Shown here piece by piece: positions 24,155 through 32,891 of a DNA stretch of 35,629 nucleotides. The DNA comes from Candidatus Eisenbacteria bacterium. Lineage in GTDB: Bacteria; Eisenbacteria; RBG-16-71-46; SZUA-252. The notes under the pieces are model-generated. The model did no database searches, was not told where the DNA came from, and saw only the letters and a list, made by a program, of their open reading frames with translations. Each line of letters starts with the position of its first letter. The first letter of the stretch is position 1. A program made the translations under genes and the position numbers. The stretch lies in NCBI GenBank assembly GCA_035712245.1, contig DASTBC010000016.1, forward strand, positions 1 through 35,629. The letters are read 5' to 3'.

Positions 24155-24490
24155 ATGAAGGATCCGGAGGAGATGCGGGGCGAGATCTTCCTCAGCTTCG
24201 AGGACCTCACGGTCGCCGCTGGAGTCCGCCCGACCCTGCTGGCGCGCCTGATCCGGCTCGGGGTCATCGAGCCGGCTCGACCCGAGTCCGCGGAATTCAC
24301 CGCCGAGACGCTCGCGAGGATTCGCCGCATGCTGAGGCTCCACGCGCAGCTCGGCGTGAACTTCACCGGCGCGGCCATCATCCTCGATCTCCTGGACCGG
24401 CTGCACCGGCTGGAGCGCGGCGGGGCGGCGTCGGCCGTCGAGGCCCGGCCGGAATCGGGCCGCCTCCCATCCGCGGGAGACGGCCCGTGA
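24155..24490 (+). CDS. cbpM: CbpM-like chaperone modulator
   Basis: A 111-residue cytoplasmic protein with the MerR-like N-terminal helix-turn-helix used by CbpM to bind the J-domain of CbpA: FEDLTVAAGVRPTLLARLIRLGVIEP, then LARIRRMLRLHAQLGVNFTGAAIILDLLDRL. It inhibits or tunes CbpA. GGATGGAGGCC supports the ATG at 24155, 14 bp after cbpA. The C-terminus is a short disordered tail. No terminator is certain in the 34-bp gap to the convergent secreted protein. Confidence 0.88.
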   Translation: MKDPEEMRGEIFLSFEDLTVAAGVRPTLLARLIRLGVIEPARPESAEFTAETLARIRRMLRLHAQLGVNFTGAAIILDLLDRLHRLERGGAASAVEARPESGRLPSAGDGP

Positions 24491-24524
24491 GGACGGCCGG
24501 GGTTCGAGGCTCGAAGGTCTCGCG

Positions 24525-24890
24525 TCACACACCCGGCCCCACCCAGTTCTTGCGGTAACCCGCCGGGATCGTCAACACCTCCCGAGGCACCGACCTCACG
24601 TCGATCCTCGCGAAGGGACCCCGCCACGAAGAGGCGCGGTACCAACCCACGCGATCGACCAGGTACCAGACCGCTCCCAGTCGGTACAGGTCGTACTCGG
24701 AATCGTCGAGCAGGTACGTGACCCGGCTGCCCGGGATGCCGGCCATTTCGGGTTCCGATGTGAAACGAACCGGCGCTTGTACCTGATGGGCGGTTGTATT
24801 CCCGAGCTTCACGGAACGCGCGGCAAGAACGGGTCCCAGGGAAGCGACCACCAGAACAAGGCCCAGGATCCATGGAATCCATCGTTTCAT
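24525..24890 (-). CDS. Small secreted protein with SWRGPF-VPREV motif
   Basis: A 121-residue exported protein of unknown function. The signal peptide MKRWIPWILGLVLVVASLG ends near VLAA. The last 60 residues carry WYLVDRVGWYRASSWRGPF (75-93), VPREV (101-105) and LTIPAGYRKNW (106-116). The first two motifs match the end of the 384-residue protein at 18125 and the third matches its VSIPSEYKQHW, so the two share a domain. The ATG at 24890 is supported by AGGAGGTCGATTCCC. It diverges from the BipA/TypA gene, 134 bp away. The aromatic-rich motif may be an SH3-like or carbohydrate-contacting module, but I cannot assign it. Confidence 0.75.
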   Translation of the reverse strand: MKRWIPWILGLVLVVASLGPVLAARSVKLGNTTAHQVQAPVRFTSEPEMAGIPGSRVTYLLDDSEYDLYRLGAVWYLVDRVGWYRASSWRGPFARIDVRSVPREVLTIPAGYRKNWVGPGV

Positions 24891-25024
24891 GGGAATCGAC
24901 CTCCTTCCCCGCCTGCGAGCAGGCGAACTGACCCCAGCCAATTCAGGATGCATCGGTCGTGCCCGGGCCCGTAGCCGGGTTCGGGCCACCACGACCGGAG
25001 CGTCTGTGATATCCTCGTTCGCTT

Positions 25025-26833
<1,809 letters not shown>

Positions 26834-26855
26834 GAACGGATCCCCCAAAAGAGAA

Positions 26856-26883
26856 GGCGGCCCCGCGTGTCTGCGAGGCCGCC
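26856..26883. terminator. Bidirectional terminator between typA and the barrel gene
   Basis: GGCGGCC / GGCCGCC perfect stem closed at 26856-26862 and 26877-26883, with inner CGC/GCG pairs separated by one mismatch. It is 23 bp after the typA stop and 24 bp before the stop of the convergent gene. An AAAA tract on one side gives a TTTT run in the minus direction, making it a good minus-strand terminator. Confidence 0.7.
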
Positions 26884-26907
26884 GTGATCCGGTAGCTCGT
26901 CCGGCGC

Positions 26908-27480
26908 CTACATCCGGAACGCGACGCCTACCTTCAGCGAGAGCTGGCTGAAGTCTTCGACGATGCTGTACCAGAGATCCCCGGCCAGCTCGGTGTTCGC
27001 GCCGATCGGCGTGCGGAACCCGCCACCGAGATCGATGCCCAACTCCGTCTGCGTATCCGAGACCGTCTCCTCGGGGAAGAACGGATCCTCGGGGAACGTG
27101 ACCTCGGCGCGGAGGAAGTGAAGTCCCAGTCCACCACCCACGAACGGCTGGAACTTGGGCGAGGAGACCGCGAACAGGTACTTGGCCCGCGTGGTGACCG
27201 AGATGTCCCGGATGGACGCCTCGACGGATCCGAAGCCGAAATCGCCCATGTCCTCGGACTTGGACCAGTAATCGATGTTCGTGCCGAGCGCCCACTGGGG
27301 CGAGAAGTTCCCCCAGTCGGCGAACACGCCGAATCCGAGCGTCTCGTCGATGTCCTCGGGGCTCACGAGGCCGGCGTTCACGCCGAGCGCCTTCAGCCCC
27401 ATGTTCGACTCCGCCATTGCATCCTGCACGGCGAACGCGCAGATCGCGAGCGCCAGTGCGAAAACCGTGAGTGCTCTCAA
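26908..27480 (-). CDS. Outer-membrane beta-barrel protein
   Basis: A 190-residue exported protein: signal peptide MRALTVFALALAICAFAVQDAMA followed by a small barrel-like pattern of alternating residues, Gly-rich turns (VGGGLGLHF) and a terminal strand LKVGVAFRM. Unlike classical barrels the last residue is Met, not Phe/Tyr, although Phe is two residues before. Only TTG at 27480 fits the signal peptide and GGGAGGGAC precedes it; an ATG alternative would lose the signal. It resembles the first barrel gene (5269) in size but not in sequence. It is transcribed alone and diverges from the sirtuin gene. Confidence 0.75.
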   Translation of the reverse strand: MRALTVFALALAICAFAVQDAMAESNMGLKALGVNAGLVSPEDIDETLGFGVFADWGNFSPQWALGTNIDYWSKSEDMGDFGFGSVEASIRDISVTTRAKYLFAVSSPKFQPFVGGGLGLHFLRAEVTFPEDPFFPEETVSDTQTELGIDLGGGFRTPIGANTELAGDLWYSIVEDFSQLSLKVGVAFRM

Positions 27481-27590
27481 GGGTCCCTCCCGCTTGACTG
27501 GCCTTGGGTTTCGCGCCGGTGTCGGTTCCTCGTCGGTGTGCCCGGCCCTGGAAGCGCAAACCCCGTGCCGCCCTGAGGTAGACTGCCGGC

Positions 27591-28322
27591 GTGGCCACTC
27601 GATCCGGGAGCGCGGCGGGGCCGCGCGTCTTCGTGCTGACCGGCGCCGGCATCAGCGCCGAGAGCGGCATCCCCACCTTCCGCGGCGTGAACGGCCTCTG
27701 GAACGGCTGGCGTATCGAGGAGGTCGCGAGCCCGCGCGCGTTCGAGCGGGATCCCCTGCTCGTGTGGCGGTTCTACTCGGAGCGGCGAGCCGGCGCGAGG
27801 GACAAGGAGCCGCACGCGGGACACCGCGCGCTTGCCGAGCTCGAGGCCGCGCTCGGCGAGCGGATGTTCCTCTGCACGCAGAACGTCGACCACCTGCACG
27901 AGCGCGCCGGTTCGCGGCGGGTGGCGCACATGCACGGCAGGCTCTTCCAGAGCCGGTGCTCGCAGCCTCGATGCACCCTGGAGCCCTTCGACGACGACCG
28001 GGTCTATCTCGAGCGGGACTCCCTTCCCACGTGTCCTAGGTGCGGATCGCTCGTACGGCCGCACATTTGCTGGTTCGGGGAAGTGCCCTTCGAGCTCGAG
28101 CGGATCGAGGCGGCGCTCCTCGCGTGCGATCTGTGCCTTGTGGTCGGGACGTCGGGTGTGGTCTATCCCGCCGCGGGCTTCGTCGAGGTCGCCGCCTCGA
28201 AAGGCGCCCGGACGGTCTACATCGGACCGGAGGAGCCGGGAAACTCCGAGGCATTCGACGAGCTCGTCCACGGCCCCGCTTCGGTGCGGCTGCCGGAGGT
28301 GGTGGCAGGGCTGATGCGGTAA
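27591..28322 (+). CDS. cobB: Sir2-family NAD-dependent protein deacylase
   Basis: A 243-residue sirtuin. NAD-binding LTGAGISAESGIPTFR (16-31), TQNVDHLHERAG (97-108), catalytic His115 in HMHG, and the zinc Cys residues C123, C128, C148 and C151. The first pair is spaced CxxxxC rather than the usual CxxC. FYSERR puts Tyr62 and Arg65 in the Y-x-x-R arrangement known from Sirt5-type enzymes, which remove succinyl or malonyl groups, so desuccinylase activity is likely along with deacetylation. The GTG start has no strong Shine-Dalgarno but fits the family's N-terminus. It converges with the hydroxylase gene. Confidence 0.95.
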   Translation: MATRSGSAAGPRVFVLTGAGISAESGIPTFRGVNGLWNGWRIEEVASPRAFERDPLLVWRFYSERRAGARDKEPHAGHRALAELEAALGERMFLCTQNVDHLHERAGSRRVAHMHGRLFQSRCSQPRCTLEPFDDDRVYLERDSLPTCPRCGSLVRPHICWFGEVPFELERIEAALLACDLCLVVGTSGVVYPAAGFVEVAASKGARTVYIGPEEPGNSEAFDELVHGPASVRLPEVVAGLMR

Positions 28323-28335
28323 AGGGGGTGCTGCT

Positions 28336-28360
28336 GCCCTCGCGTTTCAGTCTCGAGGGC
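28336..28360. terminator. Hairpin between convergent sirtuin and hydroxylase genes
   Basis: GCCCTCG / CGAGGGC perfect 7-bp stem with an 11-nt loop, 14 bp after the sirtuin stop. The stop codon of the convergent hydroxylase (28347-28349) lies in the loop. No T-run follows on either side. Confidence 0.5.
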
Positions 28361-29054
28361 GCTTGCTGTGCCTCCTCGCGATGGCCTGCGCCGACGCGGG
28401 CGTCGGCCGAGCGACCGGCATCTCCGTCACGAGCGTCCCGAGGACCAGATCCGCGAGAGGGACCAGGACGTTCAGGTTCCGGTTCATGTGGACGTGATGG
28501 ATCCGGTGGTGACGCTTCAGGAACTGGAAGGCTCGCGAGCGCTCGATGAACGGAAGCATCGGCTTGTGCATGAGGTAGTGAAACCCCTCGTAGCCGATGT
28601 AGTAGAGGATCGACGCCGTGCCGAACGAGACGAGGAACGGCAGGTAGGGGATCGCGAGACCGCTCGCGTGGAGCCCCCAGGCGAGGAGGACCCACGGAAA
28701 CAGGCCGATCGCGATCAGCGTCGGTCCTCCCCACCACGCGAAGTGGAGCGCCTCGTGCTGCTCCTCATGGGTCACGTGGAAGGTGTCGTCGAACTTGCAG
28801 AGCTGATGGTGGATCAGCGTGTGGGTGGTGAAGCAGTCCTTGGGGAGCCACGGGCGATGCAGCCAGTATCGGTGGAACGCCCATTCGAAGAAGCTCCCTT
28901 GGACAATGCCCATCAGGAAGCCGGCCAGCACAGCATAGAGGGCCAACAGGAACCCTTTCGTCAGAGTGAATGGCGTGGGACCGCGAACGGACCGTGGACG
29001 CGCCCAGCCATGCCGATCCATCGGCACATGGAGCGGCGTGCTGGAGGACGTCAT
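28347..29054 (-). CDS. Fatty acid hydroxylase / sterol desaturase superfamily membrane protein
   Basis: A 235-residue integral membrane di-iron enzyme. Four predicted hydrophobic segments and the superfamily's histidine clusters are visible: FHRYWLH, HTLIHHQL, HVTHEEQHE, and HHRIHHVH. These coordinate the two irons that hydroxylate or desaturate a lipid, sterol or carotenoid. The start at 29054 lacks a strong Shine-Dalgarno; an open frame runs to 29195 but has poor composition. The superfamily includes ceramide, fatty acid and carotenoid hydroxylases. With a light-sensing CarH-like gene elsewhere in the window a carotenoid substrate is tempting, but it lies 23 kb away, so this is not supported. 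The preceding lipoprotein is separated by a hairpin. Confidence 0.88.
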   Translation of the reverse strand: MTSSSTPLHVPMDRHGWARPRSVRGPTPFTLTKGFLLALYAVLAGFLMGIVQGSFFEWAFHRYWLHRPWLPKDCFTTHTLIHHQLCKFDDTFHVTHEEQHEALHFAWWGGPTLIAIGLFPWVLLAWGLHASGLAIPYLPFLVSFGTASILYYIGYEGFHYLMHKPMLPFIERSRAFQFLKRHHRIHHVHMNRNLNVLVPLADLVLGTLVTEMPVARPTPASAQAIARRHSKRPRD

Positions 29055-29085
29055 GGTATCACGAACCGAGGGCACTCCGGGGGCG

Positions 29086-29127
29086 AACGAAGCGCCCCGC
29101 GGGATTCGATCCCGCGGGGGCGTCGTT
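29086..29127 (-). terminator. Strong hairpin downstream of the lipoprotein gene
   Basis: CGCCCCGCGGGAT / ATCCCGCGGGGGCG, a 13-bp stem with one bulged G, around a 3-base loop, with flanking AACGA / TCGTT pairs. It lies 34 bp after the lipoprotein stop and just upstream of the hydroxylase gene, so those two minus-strand genes are probably separate units. Confidence 0.75.
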
Positions 29128-29160
29128 CCTTGGGGTTGAGTCTCGATCCGGCCGCTGGAA

Positions 29161-29718
29161 TCAGCACCCGCTCGAATCCGCGGTGGCCTCTTCACGCATC
29201 ACCTTCGGGAACACCCACACGCGCTTCCACTGATTCACGCCGTTCCTCCCGGTCACCGAGAGCGCCACGCGATCTCGGTCGACCTTCATGGGCATCCGGT
29301 AGAAGACCCGCCAGGCGCCCGTCTCCTCGATCCGTGTCATCGGATAGGTCTTGCCGCGCGAGTCGGTGACGGTCATCTCCGTCACGTCCGAGGATCCGAC
29401 CGCCGAGATCTCGATGACGGATCCCGGTAGCACGGGCTCCTCCGACACCGTGGCGTCGATCTCGGGCGGGAGCGACTCGGCGACGGCCGCGTCGATGGCG
29501 GCGTCCCGCGGGGCCTCGCCCGACTGTGCGGATTCGAGACGCGTTCCGGTCTCCGTCAGGGTGGCCTGCTCCTGCGGGCTGTGTCCCGCGAGCGCGACCG
29601 GTCCGGACCCGGGCGTCTCGGCGGTCCCCGAGGTGACCTGCCCCTCCCGCTTCTGGCCGCAGCCGACCGCCATGAAGGCGACCACGGTGAATCCCACGAG
29701 CATGATCCGAGCACTCAT
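29161..29718 (-). CDS. Lipoprotein of unknown function
   Basis: A 185-residue protein with a lipoprotein signal (MSARIMLVGFTVVAFMAVGC), the lipobox Cys at residue 20. Residues about 21-75 are Ser/Glu-rich and flexible. The last 100 residues look like an immunoglobulin-like beta-sandwich (VLPGSVIEISAVGSSDVTEMTVTDSRGKTYPM, WRVFYRMPM, RVALSVTGRNGVNQWKRVWVF), common in cell-surface or carbohydrate-contacting lipoproteins. GGAGGGAGA fixes the start. The position after +1 is Gly, so it is probably sorted to the outer membrane. It lies 366 bp from the divergently transcribed exported-protein gene. Confidence 0.75.
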   Translation of the reverse strand: MSARIMLVGFTVVAFMAVGCGQKREGQVTSGTAETPGSGPVALAGHSPQEQATLTETGTRLESAQSGEAPRDAAIDAAVAESLPPEIDATVSEEPVLPGSVIEISAVGSSDVTEMTVTDSRGKTYPMTRIEETGAWRVFYRMPMKVDRDRVALSVTGRNGVNQWKRVWVFPKVMREEATADSSGC

Positions 29719-30084
29719 CGAAGTTCTCCCTCCGGTTTGAGCACGGGTGTGCGCGGGAGCCGGAGCCCGCGTCACCCCGCCTGGGAGGGCCGTTCGGCCG
29801 CCAGGATCGCGCGTCGGCAGTGTGCCGCGCACGACCCGAGTGACCTATCAAGGTGCGTACCACGATGTTAGTCACTTTATCTACAATGGTTTAACGCATA
29901 GCAGCCCCCTCTCGTGGGACTGTTTCGTGTCAAACTTGACACGCCACCTCGCGTCCTTCAAGCTGTGGAAATCGTGAACTGTCGGTGTATTACGGGACAG
30001 CAGCGGGGTGTGGCATCCTGGACACGACGTGAGCCCCCCATCGTGACGCTCGGGGGACGCCGGCCTTCAACCGATAACTCATCC
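29719..30084. promoter_or_regulatory. Divergent intergenic region upstream of the two-component operon
   Basis: A 366-bp gap with a clear fall in G+C from about 29840 to 29940. It holds TACAAT at 29882-29887 as a possible plus-strand -10, a TTGACA at 29936-29941, and the palindrome described separately. A looser AGTGAC...GTCACT pair spans 29839-29876. No sigma-54 TGGC-N7-TTGC element was found. I see no coding frame apart from the start of the exported protein. Confidence 0.45.
29926..29943. promoter_or_regulatory. 18-bp perfect palindrome, candidate operator
   Basis: CGTGTCAA-AC-TTGACACG has 8-bp arms and a 2-base centre. It lies about 142 bp before the first gene of the two-component operon and covers a TTGACA hexamer. 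It resembles a binding site for a dimeric repressor. Hairpin formation in RNA is not favoured with a 2-base loop. Confidence 0.55.
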
Positions 30085-31239
30085 ATGTCGCTCCATCGAA
30101 TCGCCGTGGTGGCCGCGATCCTCTCGGGGATCGCCGGGGCATCCACGCTCCGCGCGTCCCCCGAGCCATGGAACGCCACCGTGCTCTGGGCGCGCGCGGA
30201 CCGCGCGTACGTGGTCCTGGCCGACTCCGCCGCCGTCGAGCCCGGCACGGCCCTGACGTTCGAGGAGGACGGAACGACGATCGCGCGCGGTGAGGTCGTG
30301 GTCGCGCACGAGGACCAGCTGATCTCGGTGCGCGTGATCTCCGGATCTCTGGCCAAGGCCCGCTCCCTCTCCAGGGTGAAGATCTTCGCGGAGCCCCCGA
30401 GCCTTCGCGCGATGCCGCTCCTCCGTATCGGATATCCGTCACCGGGTCGCCCGAACCTGCTGTTCGACTGCGCGCGCATCGTGCCTCGAGCGGGTGCTTC
30501 GGGTGACCTCTATCGCGTCGACGCGTTGAGCGACCGTTCCTACCGTTTCGTCCGAGCCGCCGGCGTACCCGCCGGCTCATGGCCCGACACGATTCTCGTC
30601 CGGCTGTATGACGTCTCCGCCGACGAGGAGATCGCCCTGGAGCGCGGCGATCTCGATGTCGCCGTGTTCTGGCCGGGGGAGCCGTCCCCGCACATCCGCG
30701 CGCACACGTCCTGGAAGGACGACCCCGCCGGATCGCTCGAGGGCGGCAGCCTCACGGTCGAGGCTCCACCAGGGACCGACGCGGAAGGGATCGTCTGGAG
30801 GAGATCGGCCGCGCAGGCCCTCCGGGCCATGAATGACGATCTCTTCCGCGGCGATCTCGCCGAGTGCGGTTCCGATCTCTCCTCCGCGACGTCCGATTCG
30901 GTACCGGTCGCCACGGCGCCCCACATCAAGTTCGACGTGAATCGGGCGATCCCGGGCTGGCAGCCGCTGGAGCGCCGGTTGAACCAAGGGCTTCCGGCAA
31001 AGCCCGGCGCCACGCTCGTGGTGCGCATGAATCGAGTGCAGCGTCCGTATCCGGCCGCGTTCTCCGGCGAGGGCTCGGGGTCGGCCGGCTCTCCCGCCGA
31101 CTCCGCACCCGGCGCGTGCGCGTTCGAGATCCGATGCCCCGTTCTCTCGGCGCCGCGGCTGCGGCCCTATCTGCACGCGCTCGGGCCGGACGCGCTGGTT
31201 CGCCTCTTCACCTGTTCTTCGAAGCAGGGCGGACGATGA
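30085..31239 (+). CDS. Exported protein of unknown function, first gene of the two-component operon
   Basis: A 384-residue protein with signal peptide MSLHRIAVVAAILSGIAGAS. The first 75 mature residues look like a small beta-domain (ATVLWARADRAYVVLADS, GTALTFEEDGTTIARGE). The middle, with GDLDVAVFWPGE, is reminiscent of solute-binding proteins, but I see no conclusive family motif. Two Cys pairs are far apart. The stop TGA overlaps the ATG of the histidine kinase gene as ATGA, so it is probably a periplasmic partner for the kinase's sensor domain. No strong Shine-Dalgarno lies before ATG 30085. The function is a guess; the reading frame itself is well supported by composition and coupling. 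Confidence 0.7.
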   Translation: MSLHRIAVVAAILSGIAGASTLRASPEPWNATVLWARADRAYVVLADSAAVEPGTALTFEEDGTTIARGEVVVAHEDQLISVRVISGSLAKARSLSRVKIFAEPPSLRAMPLLRIGYPSPGRPNLLFDCARIVPRAGASGDLYRVDALSDRSYRFVRAAGVPAGSWPDTILVRLYDVSADEEIALERGDLDVAVFWPGEPSPHIRAHTSWKDDPAGSLEGGSLTVEAPPGTDAEGIVWRRSAAQALRAMNDDLFRGDLAECGSDLSSATSDSVPVATAPHIKFDVNRAIPGWQPLERRLNQGLPAKPGATLVVRMNRVQRPYPAAFSGEGSGSAGSPADSAPGACAFEIRCPVLSAPRLRPYLHALGPDALVRLFTCSSKQGGR

Positions 31240-32891
31240 GGTCCCTCCGCTCCCGCATCATCGTCGGCTCCGCGCTGGTCGCGCTGATCCCGCTCGCGCT
31301 CGCGACCCTCGTGCTCTCGGGCAAGCTCGAGAGCATGGTGCGCGCGCAGTCCGAGGAGCGGCTCTCCGCGTCCCTCGACGCCCTGCAGGGACGTCTTCGA
31401 GCCGACGGAGACCGGATCGCGCGGCAGGTCCGGATCCTGGGCAACGACCCGACATTGAAACGGCTCTATCTCGTCCGCCAGGGCGGCGGGCGGGACCTCG
31501 CCGAGCACGCGGCGGAACGGCGCGTCTTGCTCGGGCTCGACTTCCTGGCCGTGCACGGGCCGGACGGCGTCCAGGTCGCGGGCGACTTCTCCACGGACGT
31601 CGGATCTCGCGGCATCTCGATCTCGCGGGGGGCGCCGATCGTGTACGAGGGACGGCCCGTGGGCTCCGTGGTGGGCGGGCTCGCGGTGGACTCGACCCTC
31701 CTCGCCGCCTGGAAGCGCGCGGGCGGGGTCGACCTCACGCTCCGCGACGGCGACGGCGCGGTCCTCGCCTCGACCGTGGAAGCCGCGGCGGAATCCATGG
31801 CGGACTCCGCTCTCGTGACGTCCGGCGTCGCCCGCGTGCGCGTCGGGAGGAGCTCGTTCCTCGCGAAGAGCGCGCCGCTCGGCGCGGAAGGGCCGCGCGC
31901 GGCGAGGATCACCGCGATGGTGTCGACCTCCGCCATGGACGGCGCCATCGCGGCGCTCCGCGTGACCGCGGTCGTGACGGGAGCCGCGGGGCTCGTGCTC
32001 GCGGTCCTGCTCGGCACGCTCGGCTCTTCCCAGATCTCGGGACCCGTCGAGCGGCTCTCCGCGTTCTCGCGGCGGATGGCGCAGGGCGAGTGGGACGAGC
32101 CCCTCCGGATGGAGAGCGTCCGGGAGCTCGAGTCCCTCGTGGACGCGCTCGAGCGGATGCGGCAGGACCTCACGACGTACCGCGAGCGACTCGTGACGAG
32201 CGAGCGTCAGGCGGCGTGGAGCCAGATGGCGCGCGCCGTGGCGCACGAGGTCAAGAACCCGCTCACGCCGATCGCCGTCTCCGTCGCGGACCTGAAGCGG
32301 AGCTACGACGCCAAGCGCGAGGACTTCCCGGAGATCCTGGATCAATCGGTGCGCACGATCTCCGAGGAGATCCACGCGCTCGAGCGCCTCCTGCGCGAGT
32401 TCTCCGACTTCGCCCGGCTTCCCGAGCCCCGGCTGGCGCCCGTGAAGGTGGCCGACCTCTGGGGCGATCTCCGGACGCTGTACGGACGCGAGACGGAGGC
32501 GGGCCGCTTGCGGTTCGACCCCGCCGGGTCCGATCTCGTCTTCTCCGCCGACCCGGATCAGGTTCGCCAGGCGCTGGTGAACCTGCTCCGGAACGGCTTC
32601 GAGGCGGGCGGCGGCGCCACCGTGTCCGTCTCCGCCGCGCGCGCGAACGGCCTCGTCACGCTCTCGGTCTCGGACACGGGGCCCGGGCTCGCCGCGGAGC
32701 AGCGAGCGCGGCTCTTCACGCCGGGATTCACCACGAAACCCGCGGGGAGCGGCCTCGGGCTCACGGTCGTGCAGCGGATCGTGCACGACCATCGCGGCAC
32801 GATCGACGTGGAGTCGGTGCCGGGTCTCGGCACCACGTTCCATCTCTCGTTTCCCACCGAGCCGGAGGCGCCCCCGTGCCCTCCCTCCTGA
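31236..32891 (+). CDS. NtrY-like sensor histidine kinase
   Basis: A 551-residue membrane kinase. TM1 at about 8-28, a periplasmic sensor domain about 30-235 of the Cache/CHASE type, TM2 at about 241-263, a HAMP segment at about 265-320, then HisKA with the phospho-acceptor in AHEVKNPLTP (His337). The HATPase domain shows NLLRNGFEAG (N box), SDTGPGLA (G1), FTPGFTTKP (F box) and GSGLGLTVV (G2). The NPLTP box and HAMP arrangement match the NtrY subfamily. The stop lies 16 bases inside the response-regulator gene and the start overlaps the preceding gene, so all four genes are one operon. Confidence 0.93.
   Translation: MRSLRSRIIVGSALVALIPLALATLVLSGKLESMVRAQSEERLSASLDALQGRLRADGDRIARQVRILGNDPTLKRLYLVRQGGGRDLAEHAAERRVLLGLDFLAVHGPDGVQVAGDFSTDVGSRGISISRGAPIVYEGRPVGSVVGGLAVDSTLLAAWKRAGGVDLTLRDGDGAVLASTVEAAAESMADSALVTSGVARVRVGRSSFLAKSAPLGAEGPRAARITAMVSTSAMDGAIAALRVTAVVTGAAGLVLAVLLGTLGSSQISGPVERLSAFSRRMAQGEWDEPLRMESVRELESLVDALERMRQDLTTYRERLVTSERQAAWSQMARAVAHEVKNPLTPIAVSVADLKRSYDAKREDFPEILDQSVRTISEEIHALERLLREFSDFARLPEPRLAPVKVADLWGDLRTLYGRETEAGRLRFDPAGSDLVFSADPDQVRQALVNLLRNGFEAGGGATVSVSAARANGLVTLSVSDTGPGLAAEQRARLFTPGFTTKPAGSGLGLTVVQRIVHDHRGTIDVESVPGLGTTFHLSFPTEPEAPPCPPS

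Noticed and set aside
28347-29054. Hydroxylase as a carotenoid hydroxylase under control of the CarH-like regulator
   Set aside because: The histidine clusters fit the whole superfamily, there is no other carotenoid gene in the window and the two genes are 23 kb apart.
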